DNA of 62,496 nt, taken from Thiopseudomonas acetoxidans. Lineage in GTDB: Bacteria > Pseudomonadota > Gammaproteobacteria > Pseudomonadales > Pseudomonadaceae. Location of the stretch: positions 1-62,496 of the forward strand of contig NZ_JAUCDY010000015.1 in the NCBI RefSeq assembly GCF_030362935.1. Direction: 5' to 3'. The notes beneath the pieces were generated by a model that did not search any database, was not told the origin of the DNA, and saw nothing but the letters and a program-made list of their open reading frames with translations. This document shows, in pieces, positions 54,176 through 62,496 of this stretch (position 1 is its first letter; every line of letters begins with the position of its first letter). A program made the position numbers and the translations under genes.

Positions 54176-55125
54176 CGAAGCGCGGTCGATGGTTGTTAAG
54201 TCTTACCGCTGTGCTGGCACTCGGCAGTGTGCTGGGTTTTATGACCCTCAATGTGCACAGCGATTGGGCGTTTATTGTGCAGTACCGCGGCACCCGCTTG
54301 CTGGCTATGTTGCTGGTGGCGCTGAGCATGGGGTTAGCCACTGTGGTGTTTCAAACCATTACCCACAACCGTATTTTAACGCCTTCGCTGATGGGTTTTG
54401 ATGTGCTCTATGTGCTGGTGCATACGCTTGCTTTGCTGCTTTGGGGAACTGAATTCGGCAAGGGCTGGCCGCTGGAGTTGCGGTTTATCCTTGAGGTCAC
54501 AGTGATGGTGAGCATCGCGTTACTGCTGTTTCGTTGGTTGTTTAACGGCTCAGTGCGCGGCCTGCACATGCTGATCTTGCTGGGCATGGTCGGTGGCTTG
54601 CTGTTTCGCGAGCTGGCGGATTTGTCGGCGCGTGTCTTTGATCCCAGTGAGTTTTCCATTCAGCAGGGCAGCAGCGTGGCTAATTTTAATCGTGTCAATC
54701 TGCAGTTGTTATGGGTGGGCTTAGCCGCAGCGGTGTTCTGCAGTGGGTTGTTGTTTCATTTGCGTCGTCAGTTGGATGTGCTCAGTTTAGGTCGTGATGT
54801 AGCGATTAATCTCGGTGTCCCTTATCGCAAAGTCGTCACGCTATTAATGCTGTTGGTCGGCGTGCTGCTGTCCATTAGCACCGCTTTAGTGGGGCCCATG
54901 TTGTTTTTCGGTTTGTTGGTGGCGAATTTGGCGTATTGGATTACCGGCAGTCATCAGCATCTTTGGAATTTGCCGGCCAGTGTTTTAGCAGCCATTGTGT
55001 GTTTGCTAGGTGGGCAAGTGTTGTTTGAACATCTGCTGAGTACCCGCTTGCCCTTGGTCATGGTGATCGAACTTTGCGGTGGTGTGTTATTTATTGCGCT
55101 GTTGTTGCGTGGAGTTAAACAATGA
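54166..55125 (+). CDS. Siderophore ABC transporter permease 2
   Basis: A 319-residue FecCD-family permease of the CeuC/VctG/YclO type, with YRGTRLLAMLLVALSMGLATVVFQ near the N terminus and GPMLFFGLLVANLAYWITG late in the protein. It forms the transmembrane heterodimer with the preceding permease. Its stop overlaps the ATPase start (ATGA). Confidence 0.9.
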   Translation: MGLTKRGRWLLSLTAVLALGSVLGFMTLNVHSDWAFIVQYRGTRLLAMLLVALSMGLATVVFQTITHNRILTPSLMGFDVLYVLVHTLALLLWGTEFGKGWPLELRFILEVTVMVSIALLLFRWLFNGSVRGLHMLILLGMVGGLLFRELADLSARVFDPSEFSIQQGSSVANFNRVNLQLLWVGLAAAVFCSGLLFHLRRQLDVLSLGRDVAINLGVPYRKVVTLLMLLVGVLLSISTALVGPMLFFGLLVANLAYWITGSHQHLWNLPASVLAAIVCLLGGQVLFEHLLSTRLPLVMVIELCGGVLFIALLLRGVKQ

Positions 55126-55880
55126 TTGAAACACAAGGCGTGAGTAAGGCTTATCACGACAGGCTGGTGGTCAATGAGGTCAGTATCAACATCAGTAAAG
55201 GTGGGCTGACTTCTATTATTGGCCCCAATGGTGCTGGCAAGTCCACCTTGTTATCCATGATCAGCCGCCTGACACCCATGACTGCAGGCCGTGTGCAGGT
55301 GGATGGCTTGGATATTACCCGCACCCCAGGGGCGGAGCTGGCAAAACGTCTGGCAATTTTACGCCAGCATAATGAGTCTGCACTGCGCTTAACCGTGCGC
55401 GACCTAGTGGCTTTCGGTCGTTTTCCTCATTCGGGTGGGCGGCTTACCGATACCGATCAGCAGCACATTGATGAGGCTATCCATTATCTGGCGCTGGAGG
55501 AGTACCAGCAGCGTCATTTAGACGAGCTATCAGGCGGGCAACGGCAGCGGGCTTACGTGGCCATGGTGATGTGCCAAGACACTGATTACGTGCTGCTTGA
55601 TGAGCCGCTCAACAACATTGATATGCACCACGCCGTGGGCATGATGCAGTTATTGCGCCGTACTGCCGATGAAAAAGGCAAAACCGTGGTCGTGGTGCTG
55701 CACGATATCAATTTTGCTTCTTGTTATTCAGACCAGATTATTGCCATGCGTGAGGGGCATGTGGCTTATCAAGGCACACCCGAGCAGATTATTCGCGGTG
55801 AGGTGCTCAGTGATATTTATCAGTTACCCATACAGGTGCATGAGATAGCTGGGCAAAGGATTTGTGTGTATTTTCGTTAA
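55122..55880 (+). CDS. Siderophore ABC transporter ATPase
   Basis: A 252-residue ATPase. Walker A is G-P-N-G-A-G-K-S, the signature is LSGGQRQRAYVAM, and Walker B is YVLLDEPLNNIDM, followed by the switch His in VVLHDINFA. This is the usual pattern of FepC/CeuD/VctC-type ATPases. It ends the operon. No TonB-dependent receptor is adjacent, so the outer-membrane partner must be elsewhere. Confidence 0.92.
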   Translation: MIETQGVSKAYHDRLVVNEVSINISKGGLTSIIGPNGAGKSTLLSMISRLTPMTAGRVQVDGLDITRTPGAELAKRLAILRQHNESALRLTVRDLVAFGRFPHSGGRLTDTDQQHIDEAIHYLALEEYQQRHLDELSGGQRQRAYVAMVMCQDTDYVLLDEPLNNIDMHHAVGMMQLLRRTADEKGKTVVVVLHDINFASCYSDQIIAMREGHVAYQGTPEQIIRGEVLSDIYQLPIQVHEIAGQRICVYFR

Positions 55881-55934
55881 CGTCCAGACATTATTGGGTA
55901 TTATATTCGCTCTTGGTGCTGATTAAAGACCACT

Positions 55935-55953
55935 CTTGGCTGTTAGAGCCAAG
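55935..55953 (+). terminator. Possible terminator hairpin after the siderophore operon
   Basis: CTTGGCT-GTTAG-AGCCAAG is a perfect 7-bp stem about 55 bp past the ATPase stop. It lacks a T tract, so termination is uncertain. Confidence 0.35.
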
Positions 55954-56052
55954 CACGCATTCATTGTTCTGGCGCAGGAATAAGCATAGTCGGCAAACAA
56001 AGGTACGCCATGAGCCGCTGTGTGCGAAGTCGTACATGCGGTGTCAGGGGAC

Positions 56053-56079
56053 GGCGGGTGTGAACCCGCCTCCTACTCG
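56053..56079. repeat. Single REP element
   Basis: GGCGGGTGTGAACCCGCC followed by TCCTAC. The reverse complement has the GTAGGAGGCGGG head typical of Pseudomonas REP sequences, but another core than the array at 51.6 kb. Confidence 0.65.
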
Positions 56080-56089
56080 ATGTGAGGGT

Positions 56090-56575
56090 TTAGTGTGCTA
56101 CTGACTGGAACTTAGGGTCGTCAAAGTAGTTGGCATAGTTGTCCAGTGCGTTGATAACTTTGACCGCGCCGTCGCGTGCTTGGACTTGGTTTTCCATGGC
56201 CGCTGAACCGTCCATTAGGTCGTGAATAATAATATGCAATTGTGCATCGGCGGCGGGTTCAAGCTCACAGTTTTCAATCATGTAAGCAACTTGATTGTTG
56301 ATTACACCGGCTAAGGCAACGTACTTCTCTTGGGTCAGTTTGTCGGCGTGAATCGACTTAACCTCTGCGCTCACGGCGTGGCTGATTTTGCCCATCGCTT
56401 GGCTCAGCGGTGCATCAATTCCCCACTTGCTACCGTTATTAAGCTGCAGCTCGGTGACCGCCTGACTGTGATTATGCTCGTCTTCAGCGGCCATGGTTAA
56501 TACCGAGACACTGCCAAGGCTTAAAGCTAGACCTGTAGCAGCAGCGAACTTGAATAGATTCGATTTGATAGCCAT
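56090..56575 (-). CDS. Small secreted protein (DnrO-like)
   Basis: A 161-residue protein with a signal peptide (MAIKSNLFKFAAATGLALSL, cleaved near TMAA). The mature N terminus is short and His-bearing (EDEHNHSQ), followed by a helical domain with NNGSKWGIDAPLSQAMGKI and a late ENCELEPAADAQLHIIIHDL segment. It looks like proteins annotated DnrO in Pseudomonas; I recall the name but no firm function. A metal-binding role is possible from His and Cys residues. It lies downstream of a two-component system and behind a CTTAA-N6-CTTAA motif. Confidence 0.7.
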   Translation of the reverse strand: MAIKSNLFKFAAATGLALSLGSVSVLTMAAEDEHNHSQAVTELQLNNGSKWGIDAPLSQAMGKISHAVSAEVKSIHADKLTQEKYVALAGVINNQVAYMIENCELEPAADAQLHIIIHDLMDGSAAMENQVQARDGAVKVINALDNYANYFDDPKFQSVAH

Positions 56576-56634
56576 GATGTATTTCCTCTTAATGAGACCG
56601 TGGATTCGGTTAGTAGTGAGTATCCCGGCTCCAC

Positions 56635-56650
56635 CTTAAAAAATGCTTAA
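56635..56650. promoter_or_regulatory. Candidate QseB/PmrA-type operator
   Basis: CTTAA (56635-56639), six bases, CTTAA (56646-56650), an exact match to the CTTAA-N6-CTTAA pattern of QseB/PmrA regulators. A third CTTAA is at 56588-56592. It lies upstream of the small secreted protein gene and right after the kinase gene. Confidence 0.55.
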
Positions 56651-56676
56651 GAAAGGAAATATTTTTCCAGCAGCAG

Positions 56677-58002
56677 TTAAGCAGCCGCTTTAAAACTAAC
56701 TCTGACCACCAGCCCTGTGCCGTTGGCGGGCGTGTCAAAGCTGAGCTGTGCATCATGGAGTTTGGCGATGCGTTTGACTATGGATAAGCCCAAGCCGCTA
56801 CCGTCCTCACCACTACCAAGCACACGATAAAAGCGTGAGGTAATGCGTTGTAGCTCTGCAACTGCGATTCCAGGACCAGTATCGGCAATCTGCAACACAA
56901 TCGCAGTGCCGTGTTGCTGAAGCTGTATGTTCACCTGTCCTTTGCTAGGCGTGTAGCGCACGGCGTTGTCTATAAGGTTGCGCACCAGAATGGCTAATAA
57001 CGTGCTATCGCCATAGATCAGCCCATCGTCCTCAGCGGTGAAGCCGAGTTCTACTGCTTTGCGGATGGCTGCTGGGGCATGTTGGGCAATGCTTTCACTG
57101 ACGAGTGCGGCGAGTTGGATCTGTTGTGGTTCGATGAGGCTGTGCTCTGGATCAAGCTGGGCGAGGACGAGCAGCTGATCAATTAGGTGCGCCGCTCGGT
57201 CTGCACCCAGAATAACTTTGCTAAGGGACTGCTGGCGCTGCTCGACGTCAGTGGCGGCGCAGGCCACTTGCGCTTGTGTTTTAATCGCGGCTAACGGGGT
57301 GCGCAGTTCATGAGCGGCATCCGCGGTAAAACGGCGTTCGTATTCGAGTGAGTCGTGCAGGCGTTTAAACAGAGAGTTCAGTGCATTTTGCAGCGGAAGC
57401 ACTTCGCGCGGGGTGTTGCTTAACTCAAGCGGATCTAGCTTGTCGGGCTGACGCTGTTTGACCTCGTTAGCAAAGCGCGACAAGGGCGCAAGGCCAGCGC
57501 CTACCGCTAGCCAGATCAGCACGCCTAATCCAGGTACGGCAAAATAGAGCGGGTGCAGCAGATGCCGCGCCACACTTTCAGCGAGCGCATCGCGTAAGTC
57601 ATAGCGCTCAGCCACGCGCACATTAAACTGTTGCTGCGCATCCCAGAGACTGTAAGTGCGGTAGCGAATGCCTTGCAGCACCGCATTGTTTAGCCCCTCA
57701 TGTTGCGTGCCGAGGCGCTCGGTGGACGCCGTAGTAGACTGCATGAGTAACGTGCCGTCATGCTGCCATACTTGCAGCGTCGTATGGGTGTAATCACTCA
57801 AGGGTTGGGTGTAGGGAATCGTATTACTTCCTAGCTCTACTTGCTGCAAAACTAACTCGGCCGTATGCATAAGGCGCTTATCGAGCATGCTGCCGATTTC
57901 GTGGCGGGTGTCTAAATAGGTAAAAAAAGCCGTAGCAATCCAAGCCAGCAGGACGGAAACCGCCAGTAAGGCAAATAAACGCCAGCGCAATGAGGTTCTC
58001 AT
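56677..58002 (-). CDS. QseC/PmrB-type sensor histidine kinase
   Basis: A 441-residue kinase. Membrane segments are at about 8-30 and 152-172, with a periplasmic sensor of about 120 residues between. The phosphorylated His231 is in AAHELRTPLAAIKTQ, the N box is NLIDNAVRYTP, and the G boxes are DTGPGI and GSGLGLSIV. The domain order matches QseC. It overlaps the regulator gene by 4 bp and so is co-translated with it. Signal unknown. Confidence 0.92.
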   Translation of the reverse strand: MRTSLRWRLFALLAVSVLLAWIATAFFTYLDTRHEIGSMLDKRLMHTAELVLQQVELGSNTIPYTQPLSDYTHTTLQVWQHDGTLLMQSTTASTERLGTQHEGLNNAVLQGIRYRTYSLWDAQQQFNVRVAERYDLRDALAESVARHLLHPLYFAVPGLGVLIWLAVGAGLAPLSRFANEVKQRQPDKLDPLELSNTPREVLPLQNALNSLFKRLHDSLEYERRFTADAAHELRTPLAAIKTQAQVACAATDVEQRQQSLSKVILGADRAAHLIDQLLVLAQLDPEHSLIEPQQIQLAALVSESIAQHAPAAIRKAVELGFTAEDDGLIYGDSTLLAILVRNLIDNAVRYTPSKGQVNIQLQQHGTAIVLQIADTGPGIAVAELQRITSRFYRVLGSGEDGSGLGLSIVKRIAKLHDAQLSFDTPANGTGLVVRVSFKAAA

Positions 58003-58664
58003 GGGGTCGTTTTCTCAATCATATAGCCCACCCCACGAACAGTAAGAATCAATTGTGGGTTAAGTTTGCGGCGTAAATGATGCACAAACACCTCAATGGT
58101 ATTGCTTTCGATTTCATCTCCCCAGCCGTAAAGCTGTTCTTCTAGCTGGGCTTTGGACATCACCCGTCCCGCATTGAGTAGCAGGCTATGCAAGATTTTA
58201 AACTCACGTGCAGACACATCCACCGGCTGGCCAGCAAACAGGACGGTATGACTAGCTGGATCAAGGCTGAGTTCGCCCTGACGGATAACGGCATCGGCAT
58301 AGCCTTTGGAACGGCGCAGTAAGGCGCGTAAGCGTGCTTGCAGCTCGGTTAGATCAAAGGGTTTGGCCAAGTAATCATCTGCACCTGCATCCAACCCTGC
58401 CACGCGATGCTCAACCGCGCTGTAAGCCGTTAGGATGAGAATAGGCAGCTCTTTACCTTGCGCTCGCGCACGTTTTAACACGTCCATGCCAGAGCGTTTG
58501 GGCAGTCCTAAATCCAAGACAACAGCATCATAGCTGTTGGTGAGCAGTGCGGTATCAGCCTGTTGGCCGTCCAACACCCAGTCAACAGTAAACCCTGCTT
58601 GAATCAAGCCAGCGGCAATGCCGTCACCGAGAAGCTGATCGTCTTCAACCAGAAGGATTTTCAT
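57999..58664 (-). CDS. QseB/PmrA-type response regulator
   Basis: A 221-residue OmpR-family regulator. Acidic pocket Glu7-Asp8-Asp9, phosphoacceptor Asp51 in V-L-D-L-G-L-P-K, and K-P-F near 101. The winged-helix domain ends ILTVRGVGYMI. I start at the ATG at 58664 (MKILLVEDDQ), three codons inside the longest frame. It likely binds the CTTAA-N6-CTTAA site beyond the kinase gene; this is inferred from family specificity. Confidence 0.92.
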   Translation of the reverse strand: MKILLVEDDQLLGDGIAAGLIQAGFTVDWVLDGQQADTALLTNSYDAVVLDLGLPKRSGMDVLKRARAQGKELPILILTAYSAVEHRVAGLDAGADDYLAKPFDLTELQARLRALLRRSKGYADAVIRQGELSLDPASHTVLFAGQPVDVSAREFKILHSLLLNAGRVMSKAQLEEQLYGWGDEIESNTIEVFVHHLRRKLNPQLILTVRGVGYMIEKTTP

Positions 58665-58747
58665 AGGTATCACAGTTAAGCAGGGTGTAATAAGAGGGTG
58701 TTTAGGATAACACTAAATAGCGGTCAATGAGATTTGGCAGCGCTTGG

Positions 58748-59191
58748 CTAAGTCTGCACAATGTAGAGGGTGACATAGGCCAGTACGATGTAGCGGCCGG
58801 TTTTGGCGATGCTGACTACGAGCGTAAAGCGCCAAAACGGCTCACGCAGCACTCCGGCCACCAAGGTTAAGGGATCGCCAATAACAGGCATCCAGCTCAG
58901 CAGTAAACTCCAACGGCCATAGCGTTGATACCATAGCTGTGCCCGTGCTAGCTGGTCAGCAGTGGCAGGGAACCAGCGTCGATGTTGCCAGCGGTGCAGT
59001 TGCGTACCCAGCCACCAGTTAATTTGTGAGCCCACCACATTACCCAAGGAGGCGACGGCCACCAGCGAGATTACTGCGCCCGGCTTGAGGGTCAGCAGCG
59101 CTACTAAAGCGGCTTCAGACTGCATTGGCAGCAAGGTGGCCGCAATACAGGCTGAAAGCGCCAGACCCACATAACTTATCCAGTTCACCAT
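58748..59191 (-). CDS. YqaA/DedA-like membrane protein
   Basis: A 147-residue inner-membrane protein with about four hydrophobic segments and the GNVVGSQINWWLG plus SWMPVIGDPLTLVAG segments typical of YqaA, a short member of the DedA/VTT-domain group. Family members are linked to lipid flipping and membrane homeostasis, but YqaA itself has no defined function. It lies upstream of the regulator gene on the same strand, 83 bp away. Confidence 0.82.
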   Translation of the reverse strand: MVNWISYVGLALSACIAATLLPMQSEAALVALLTLKPGAVISLVAVASLGNVVGSQINWWLGTQLHRWQHRRWFPATADQLARAQLWYQRYGRWSLLLSWMPVIGDPLTLVAGVLREPFWRFTLVVSIAKTGRYIVLAYVTLYIVQT

Positions 59192-59534
59192 GTGATATTG
59201 ATTGTTTGCAGACTGTACGGCGCGCTGGTATGAGTGAGGGGCGCTTTAGTTCCGTAAGTGGGCTTTGCTCTGTTAACTTTTGCGATACGCTCGCGCCGAA
59301 CAGCTGGCTGTATAGTGGTTACTTTTAACTATTTGATAGAATACACACTTATTTCGGTTGCTATGGCTTCATAGTGTTCGCTTCCTATCAGTATTATTGG
59401 CTTGTTGGGTGCCAATCAGCGTGTTTTATTTCCTAAGTTTTGGACTCATTATAGGGTCTGTAGTGATTGCTGTTGGTAGTGTTAACTCATACTCTTGTTT
59501 GGCTTCTAACATACTACTCCTTTAGGTGAACGAC
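59192..59534. other. Intergenic stretch, no gene seen
   Basis: About 340 bp between divergent yqaA-like and fmdE-domain genes. It is AT-rich and presumably holds both promoters, but no convincing -35/-10 pair, tRNA or repeat is found. Confidence 0.4.
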
Positions 59535-60155
59535 ATGACATTTCCAGAATTCTTTGATAAAGCGCCAGTAATTCGTTTGCACGACCCTTTAGCTCAATTA
59601 CTGGGTAGCGCAACAGAGGGCATCATGGATTACCGTTACGCGGATGCAGTGCGGCTAGCAGGCCATTCTTGCCCAACGGTGGCCGGCGCTTTTCTGACTG
59701 CCAGAGCCGCATTGAATGCACTTTATCCGGATACGTTGCCCGAGCGTGGTGGTATCGCCATACAGATGCCAACACCTGAAACGCAGTGGACTACTGGTGT
59801 GGTCGCCCAAGTGCTGACCTTGTTGACCGGTGCTGCAGCGCAGGGCGGCTTCAAGGGAATTGGTGGTCGTTTCGCCCGTAACGGGTTGCTCAGTTTCGCG
59901 GCGCAAGAGGGTGACAATGACGCGCCGATCCGTTTCGAGCGCATGGACACTGGCGCTGCTGTAGCGGTGACCTTTGATGCTAACCGGATACCTGCCGATG
60001 AATCGCAGCGCGAACGCATGCAGGCGGTTATCCAAAACCGTGAAACTCCTGAACAACAGATCGAGTTTGCCCGTCTATGGCAGGCGCGGGTACGCAAGAT
60101 CCTTTTAGAGCATGCTGATGATCTGGCAATGATTCGCGTCGTTAAGTTGGGCTAA
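59535..60155 (+). CDS. FmdE-domain protein
   Basis: A 206-residue soluble protein with the FmdE-type N terminus: AGHSCPTVAGAF places His and Cys as a likely metal site (around 45-55), followed by a glycine-rich segment GGFKGIGGRFARNGL. FmdE domains were named from formylmethanofuran dehydrogenase operons but occur widely in bacteria, where the role is unknown. The ATG at 59535 follows AGGTG; a GTG at 59526 overlaps that site. It stands alone between long intergenic regions. Confidence 0.75.
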   Translation: MTFPEFFDKAPVIRLHDPLAQLLGSATEGIMDYRYADAVRLAGHSCPTVAGAFLTARAALNALYPDTLPERGGIAIQMPTPETQWTTGVVAQVLTLLTGAAAQGGFKGIGGRFARNGLLSFAAQEGDNDAPIRFERMDTGAAVAVTFDANRIPADESQRERMQAVIQNRETPEQQIEFARLWQARVRKILLEHADDLAMIRVVKLG

Positions 60156-60181
60156 CAGTCGTCAACTCACCTAGCGCAATC

Positions 60182-60224
60182 ACTGACACCTTTTGACTTG
60201 CAATGAGTCAAAGGATGTCAGTGG
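60182..60224. other. Long imperfect hairpin after the FmdE-domain gene
   Basis: CACTGACA ... CCTTTTGACT pairs with AGTCAAAGG ... TGTCAGTG, with one bulge on each side and a 7-nt loop. It starts 27 bp past the stop. No T tract follows. The rest of the gap to 60484 shows no gene. Confidence 0.5.
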
Positions 60225-60484
60225 GGCTGATGTAGCCGTGGTGAGCGTGGTAAATGCATCCGAGCTCGTATAAGAATAAAAACACATTACTAAAAACAAT
60301 ATAATTGATATTGATCATTGAGCCAGTCAGCCGCATGTGTCGATACTCGATTCTGCCGAAATAAATGCGGTTGATATGATTAAACGGAGTATGCTCGCCT
60401 CCTAAAAACCAACCTAAAATAAAGCTTTTGTATTTATATGTTTTTTATAAGGCAATGGCTGAAAGTTTATACTCGAGAATAATA

Positions 60485-62407
60485 ATGAAAAATATCAGTG
60501 TGCCGGTAAAGCTATCCATGGGGATAAGCTTAATTATATTGCTGTTAGTGATTTTAACAATTAATAACTTTAACAGCTTAAATCAAATTGCTATGCGCAC
60601 CTCTAACATAGAAAAAGTAGTGTTAATTAATGACTTGGCTGATGACTTACAGATCACAAGTGCGCTTTATAAAATAAGTCCTGATGAGCGGCATGTTACA
60701 GCTACCTACGCAATAGCCGATAAGGTTAAACAAACAGCGAGTGAGGCAAAAACAACGCTCACTGCCGCTAGCAGTCACAAAATCATGGACGAAATTCAGG
60801 TTGACGTGGCGGAGTATGAGCAATTATTTGCTAGCTATGTTAATGCTCATAATAAGATTAAGGAAAATATCGCTGCAGCAGTTATCAGTGGTGCTGACAC
60901 GAACGCTTCACTGGCTGAGATGGACTCTTTTATTAACGGTAGTACGCAGCAGCCGATTTTGCATGATGACTTACACAGCGCTATAACAGGTCGACTCGTC
61001 ACCAGCCTTATTGATGCAAGACGTACACTTGCCTATACAGCGCGGGTTTATATTACCGACAGAACTGAATCCAGTTTTGAAAATCTAGATCAGTCATATA
61101 ACGTATTGCTGGAGGTGGCGAGTAAGCTGCAGCCAAGGCTTACAGGTAGAGCGGCAGAGTTAAGAACAAAAATTATATCTGACATCGATACTTATATGGA
61201 CTTGCTGGCTGCTATAGTCCCGCTAACACAGGAGCAGCTTAGTGCCGAAAAAAACATGAATGCTGTTTATAAGCGCTTAAGTGCTGCTACCGAAGATCGT
61301 GTGCGCTTTGTTACCGACTTGGGTGACCAGCAAATGAGCAACGCAAAAACAGTTGCGGTGCTCTTAACTTTAGCTGCGATTGCATTAGGCGCTTTAATTG
61401 GCTGGGTTATGACCAAGCAAATCACTCAGCCTTTAAGTCAAGCTATTCGCATTGCCCAAGCCATTGGCGGTCGCGATATGACCGGGCGTGATGTGGAGCA
61501 GCGTGGTGATGAATTTGGTGCTTTGTTGAATGCTCTGGAACAGACGCGTTCGAATCTGCGTGAAGCCTTAGGTGAGGTCAATGATTTTACCTCGCAACTG
61601 GCTTCAGCGGCAGAGGAACTTTCCGCTGTGACAACGCAAACCAGTGCTGGGGTGCTTAGTCAACGTGAAGAAACGGAGCAAGTGGCAACAGCAATGAACG
61701 AGATGACGGCGACTGTGCATGAGGTTGCACAAAACGCAGAAGAAGCATCAATAGCTTCTGACAAAGCCAATCGTTTAGCTGTCCATGGTGAGCAAGCGTT
61801 ACAAAAAGCGCTTGATGCAAACGATCGGCTAACTGCGCAAGTACAGCAAAGTGCTGATTCAATGCACAGACTTAATGAAGACAGTGCAAACATCTCTACC
61901 GTGCTAACGGTCATTAACGGTATTGCTGAGCAAACTAACCTGCTAGCACTCAATGCTGCTATCGAGGCAGCGCGAGCTGGTGAGGCTGGACGCGGCTTTG
62001 CGGTGGTTGCAGATGAGGTGCGCGGCTTAGCTCAGCGCACACAAGAATCTACCGCTGAGATTGAAGGGTTGATTAGCAGGCTGCAGACTGGCTCAGGAAA
62101 AGCTGTGACCATGATGGATAGCAGCCGAACACTGGCAGACTCAACGCTAGAGCTGGTCAAAGAAGCCAGTGATGAATTGGGAGTCATCACACGTGTTATT
62201 GCTGAAATTCAGGCGATGAGCATGCAAATTGCCGCGGCAGCAGAGGAGCAAAGCTCAGTGGCTGAAGAAATCAATCGCAGTGTAGTAAGCGTCAATGGTA
62301 TTGCTGAGCAGTCAGCCGCTGCCGTTGAGCAAACAGCAGCCTCATCGCAAGAACTGGCACGATTAGGACAGGAATTACAAAGCTTAGTGGCGCGCTTTAA
62401 GATATAA
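60485..62407 (+). CDS. Methyl-accepting chemotaxis protein, HBM-like sensor
   Basis: A 640-residue chemoreceptor. Membrane segment 1 is at about 10-30, a periplasmic helical sensor of about 250 residues (the size of a helical bimodular domain) follows, then membrane segment 2 at about 290-312, HAMP, and the signalling domain with EQTNLLALNAAIEAARAGEA and VVADEVRGLAQRT. The ligand is unknown. I use the ATG at 60485 (MKNISVPVKL); the frame is open from 60428. No CheR-binding tail is evident. Confidence 0.88.
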   Translation: MKNISVPVKLSMGISLIILLLVILTINNFNSLNQIAMRTSNIEKVVLINDLADDLQITSALYKISPDERHVTATYAIADKVKQTASEAKTTLTAASSHKIMDEIQVDVAEYEQLFASYVNAHNKIKENIAAAVISGADTNASLAEMDSFINGSTQQPILHDDLHSAITGRLVTSLIDARRTLAYTARVYITDRTESSFENLDQSYNVLLEVASKLQPRLTGRAAELRTKIISDIDTYMDLLAAIVPLTQEQLSAEKNMNAVYKRLSAATEDRVRFVTDLGDQQMSNAKTVAVLLTLAAIALGALIGWVMTKQITQPLSQAIRIAQAIGGRDMTGRDVEQRGDEFGALLNALEQTRSNLREALGEVNDFTSQLASAAEELSAVTTQTSAGVLSQREETEQVATAMNEMTATVHEVAQNAEEASIASDKANRLAVHGEQALQKALDANDRLTAQVQQSADSMHRLNEDSANISTVLTVINGIAEQTNLLALNAAIEAARAGEAGRGFAVVADEVRGLAQRTQESTAEIEGLISRLQTGSGKAVTMMDSSRTLADSTLELVKEASDELGVITRVIAEIQAMSMQIAAAAEEQSSVAEEINRSVVSVNGIAEQSAAAVEQTAASSQELARLGQELQSLVARFKI

Positions 62408-62420
62408 AATCCTAAACACA

Positions 62421-62496
62421 GGAACCTCTGAATAACGTTACCGAGGACGCTAACACAAGGCGCAACGACCAACGGGAGTAACAGCCAAAGGCTGGC
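62421..62496. mobile_element. Possible insertion-sequence end at window edge
   Basis: GGAACCTCTGAATAACG begins 13 bp after the chemoreceptor stop and looks like terminal repeats of some transposase elements I remember. It is cut by the window, so no transposase can be checked. Weak. Confidence 0.2.

Overview
The window looks like a chromosomal segment from a lower-GC member of the Pseudomonadaceae (Thiopseudomonas/Denitrificimonas-like; the genus is inference). The core order folD - tRNA genes - tig-clpP-clpX-lon-hupB-ppiD - fabI - npp/yej peptide transporter - mltD-gloB-methyltransferase-rnhA-dnaQ - nhaB - enoyl-CoA hydratase - fimL - nudC is, as I recall it, the order of Pseudomonas aeruginosa PA1796 to about PA1823, with some insertions and losses (hemN and a phospholipase D-family gene lie between the tRNAs and tig). 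Nothing in the window looks plasmid- or phage-derived.

Layout. 1-77: the 3' end of an IS200/IS605-type tnpB with its terminal hairpin, abutting a DMT-family exporter gene. 1190-10113: deaD with a structured leader, a class I glutamine amidotransferase, a WHy/LEA2 lipoprotein, a conserved hypothetical protein, a chemoreceptor, dinG and an EstB-like serine hydrolase. 10097-10321: a decayed sulfatase remnant. 10380-15038: folD, a three-tRNA operon (Arg-UCU, His-GUG, Leu-UAG), hemN and a PLD-family lipoprotein. 15153-23521: the protein quality-control block. 23592-31705: fabI and the npp/yej operon, in which one of two tandem binding-protein genes is broken by an internal deletion. 31747-42308: cell wall, detoxification, replication, sodium export, pilus regulation and NAD metabolism genes.

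From 42.4 kb onward the content is more accessory: a membrane protein, TehB, TruC, a broken AI-2E-type exporter, a PepSY/two-component/ferric-reductase cluster, a large Nudix fusion protein with a RAMA-like C terminus, a truncated type III modification methylase, a REP-element array with a tandem duplication of about 115 bp, a Fur-box-preceded siderophore ABC transporter, a second two-component system (QseBC/PmrAB type) next to a small secreted protein whose upstream region carries a CTTAA-N6-CTTAA motif, a YqaA/DedA-like protein, an FmdE-domain protein and a second chemoreceptor. A possible insertion-sequence end lies just before the right edge.

How the genes work together. The tig-clpPX-lon-ppiD block covers folding and proteolysis, with a sigma-32-like promoter candidate before lon. 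The siderophore transporter and the ferric-reductase cluster suggest two layers of iron handling. The clearest unexplained candidate is the Nudix-RAMA fusion beside the restriction-modification remnant and REP array (49.4-52.0 kb), which looks like the residue of a small defence or mobile island. All functions are read from sequence motifs and remembered synteny; no database search was run.
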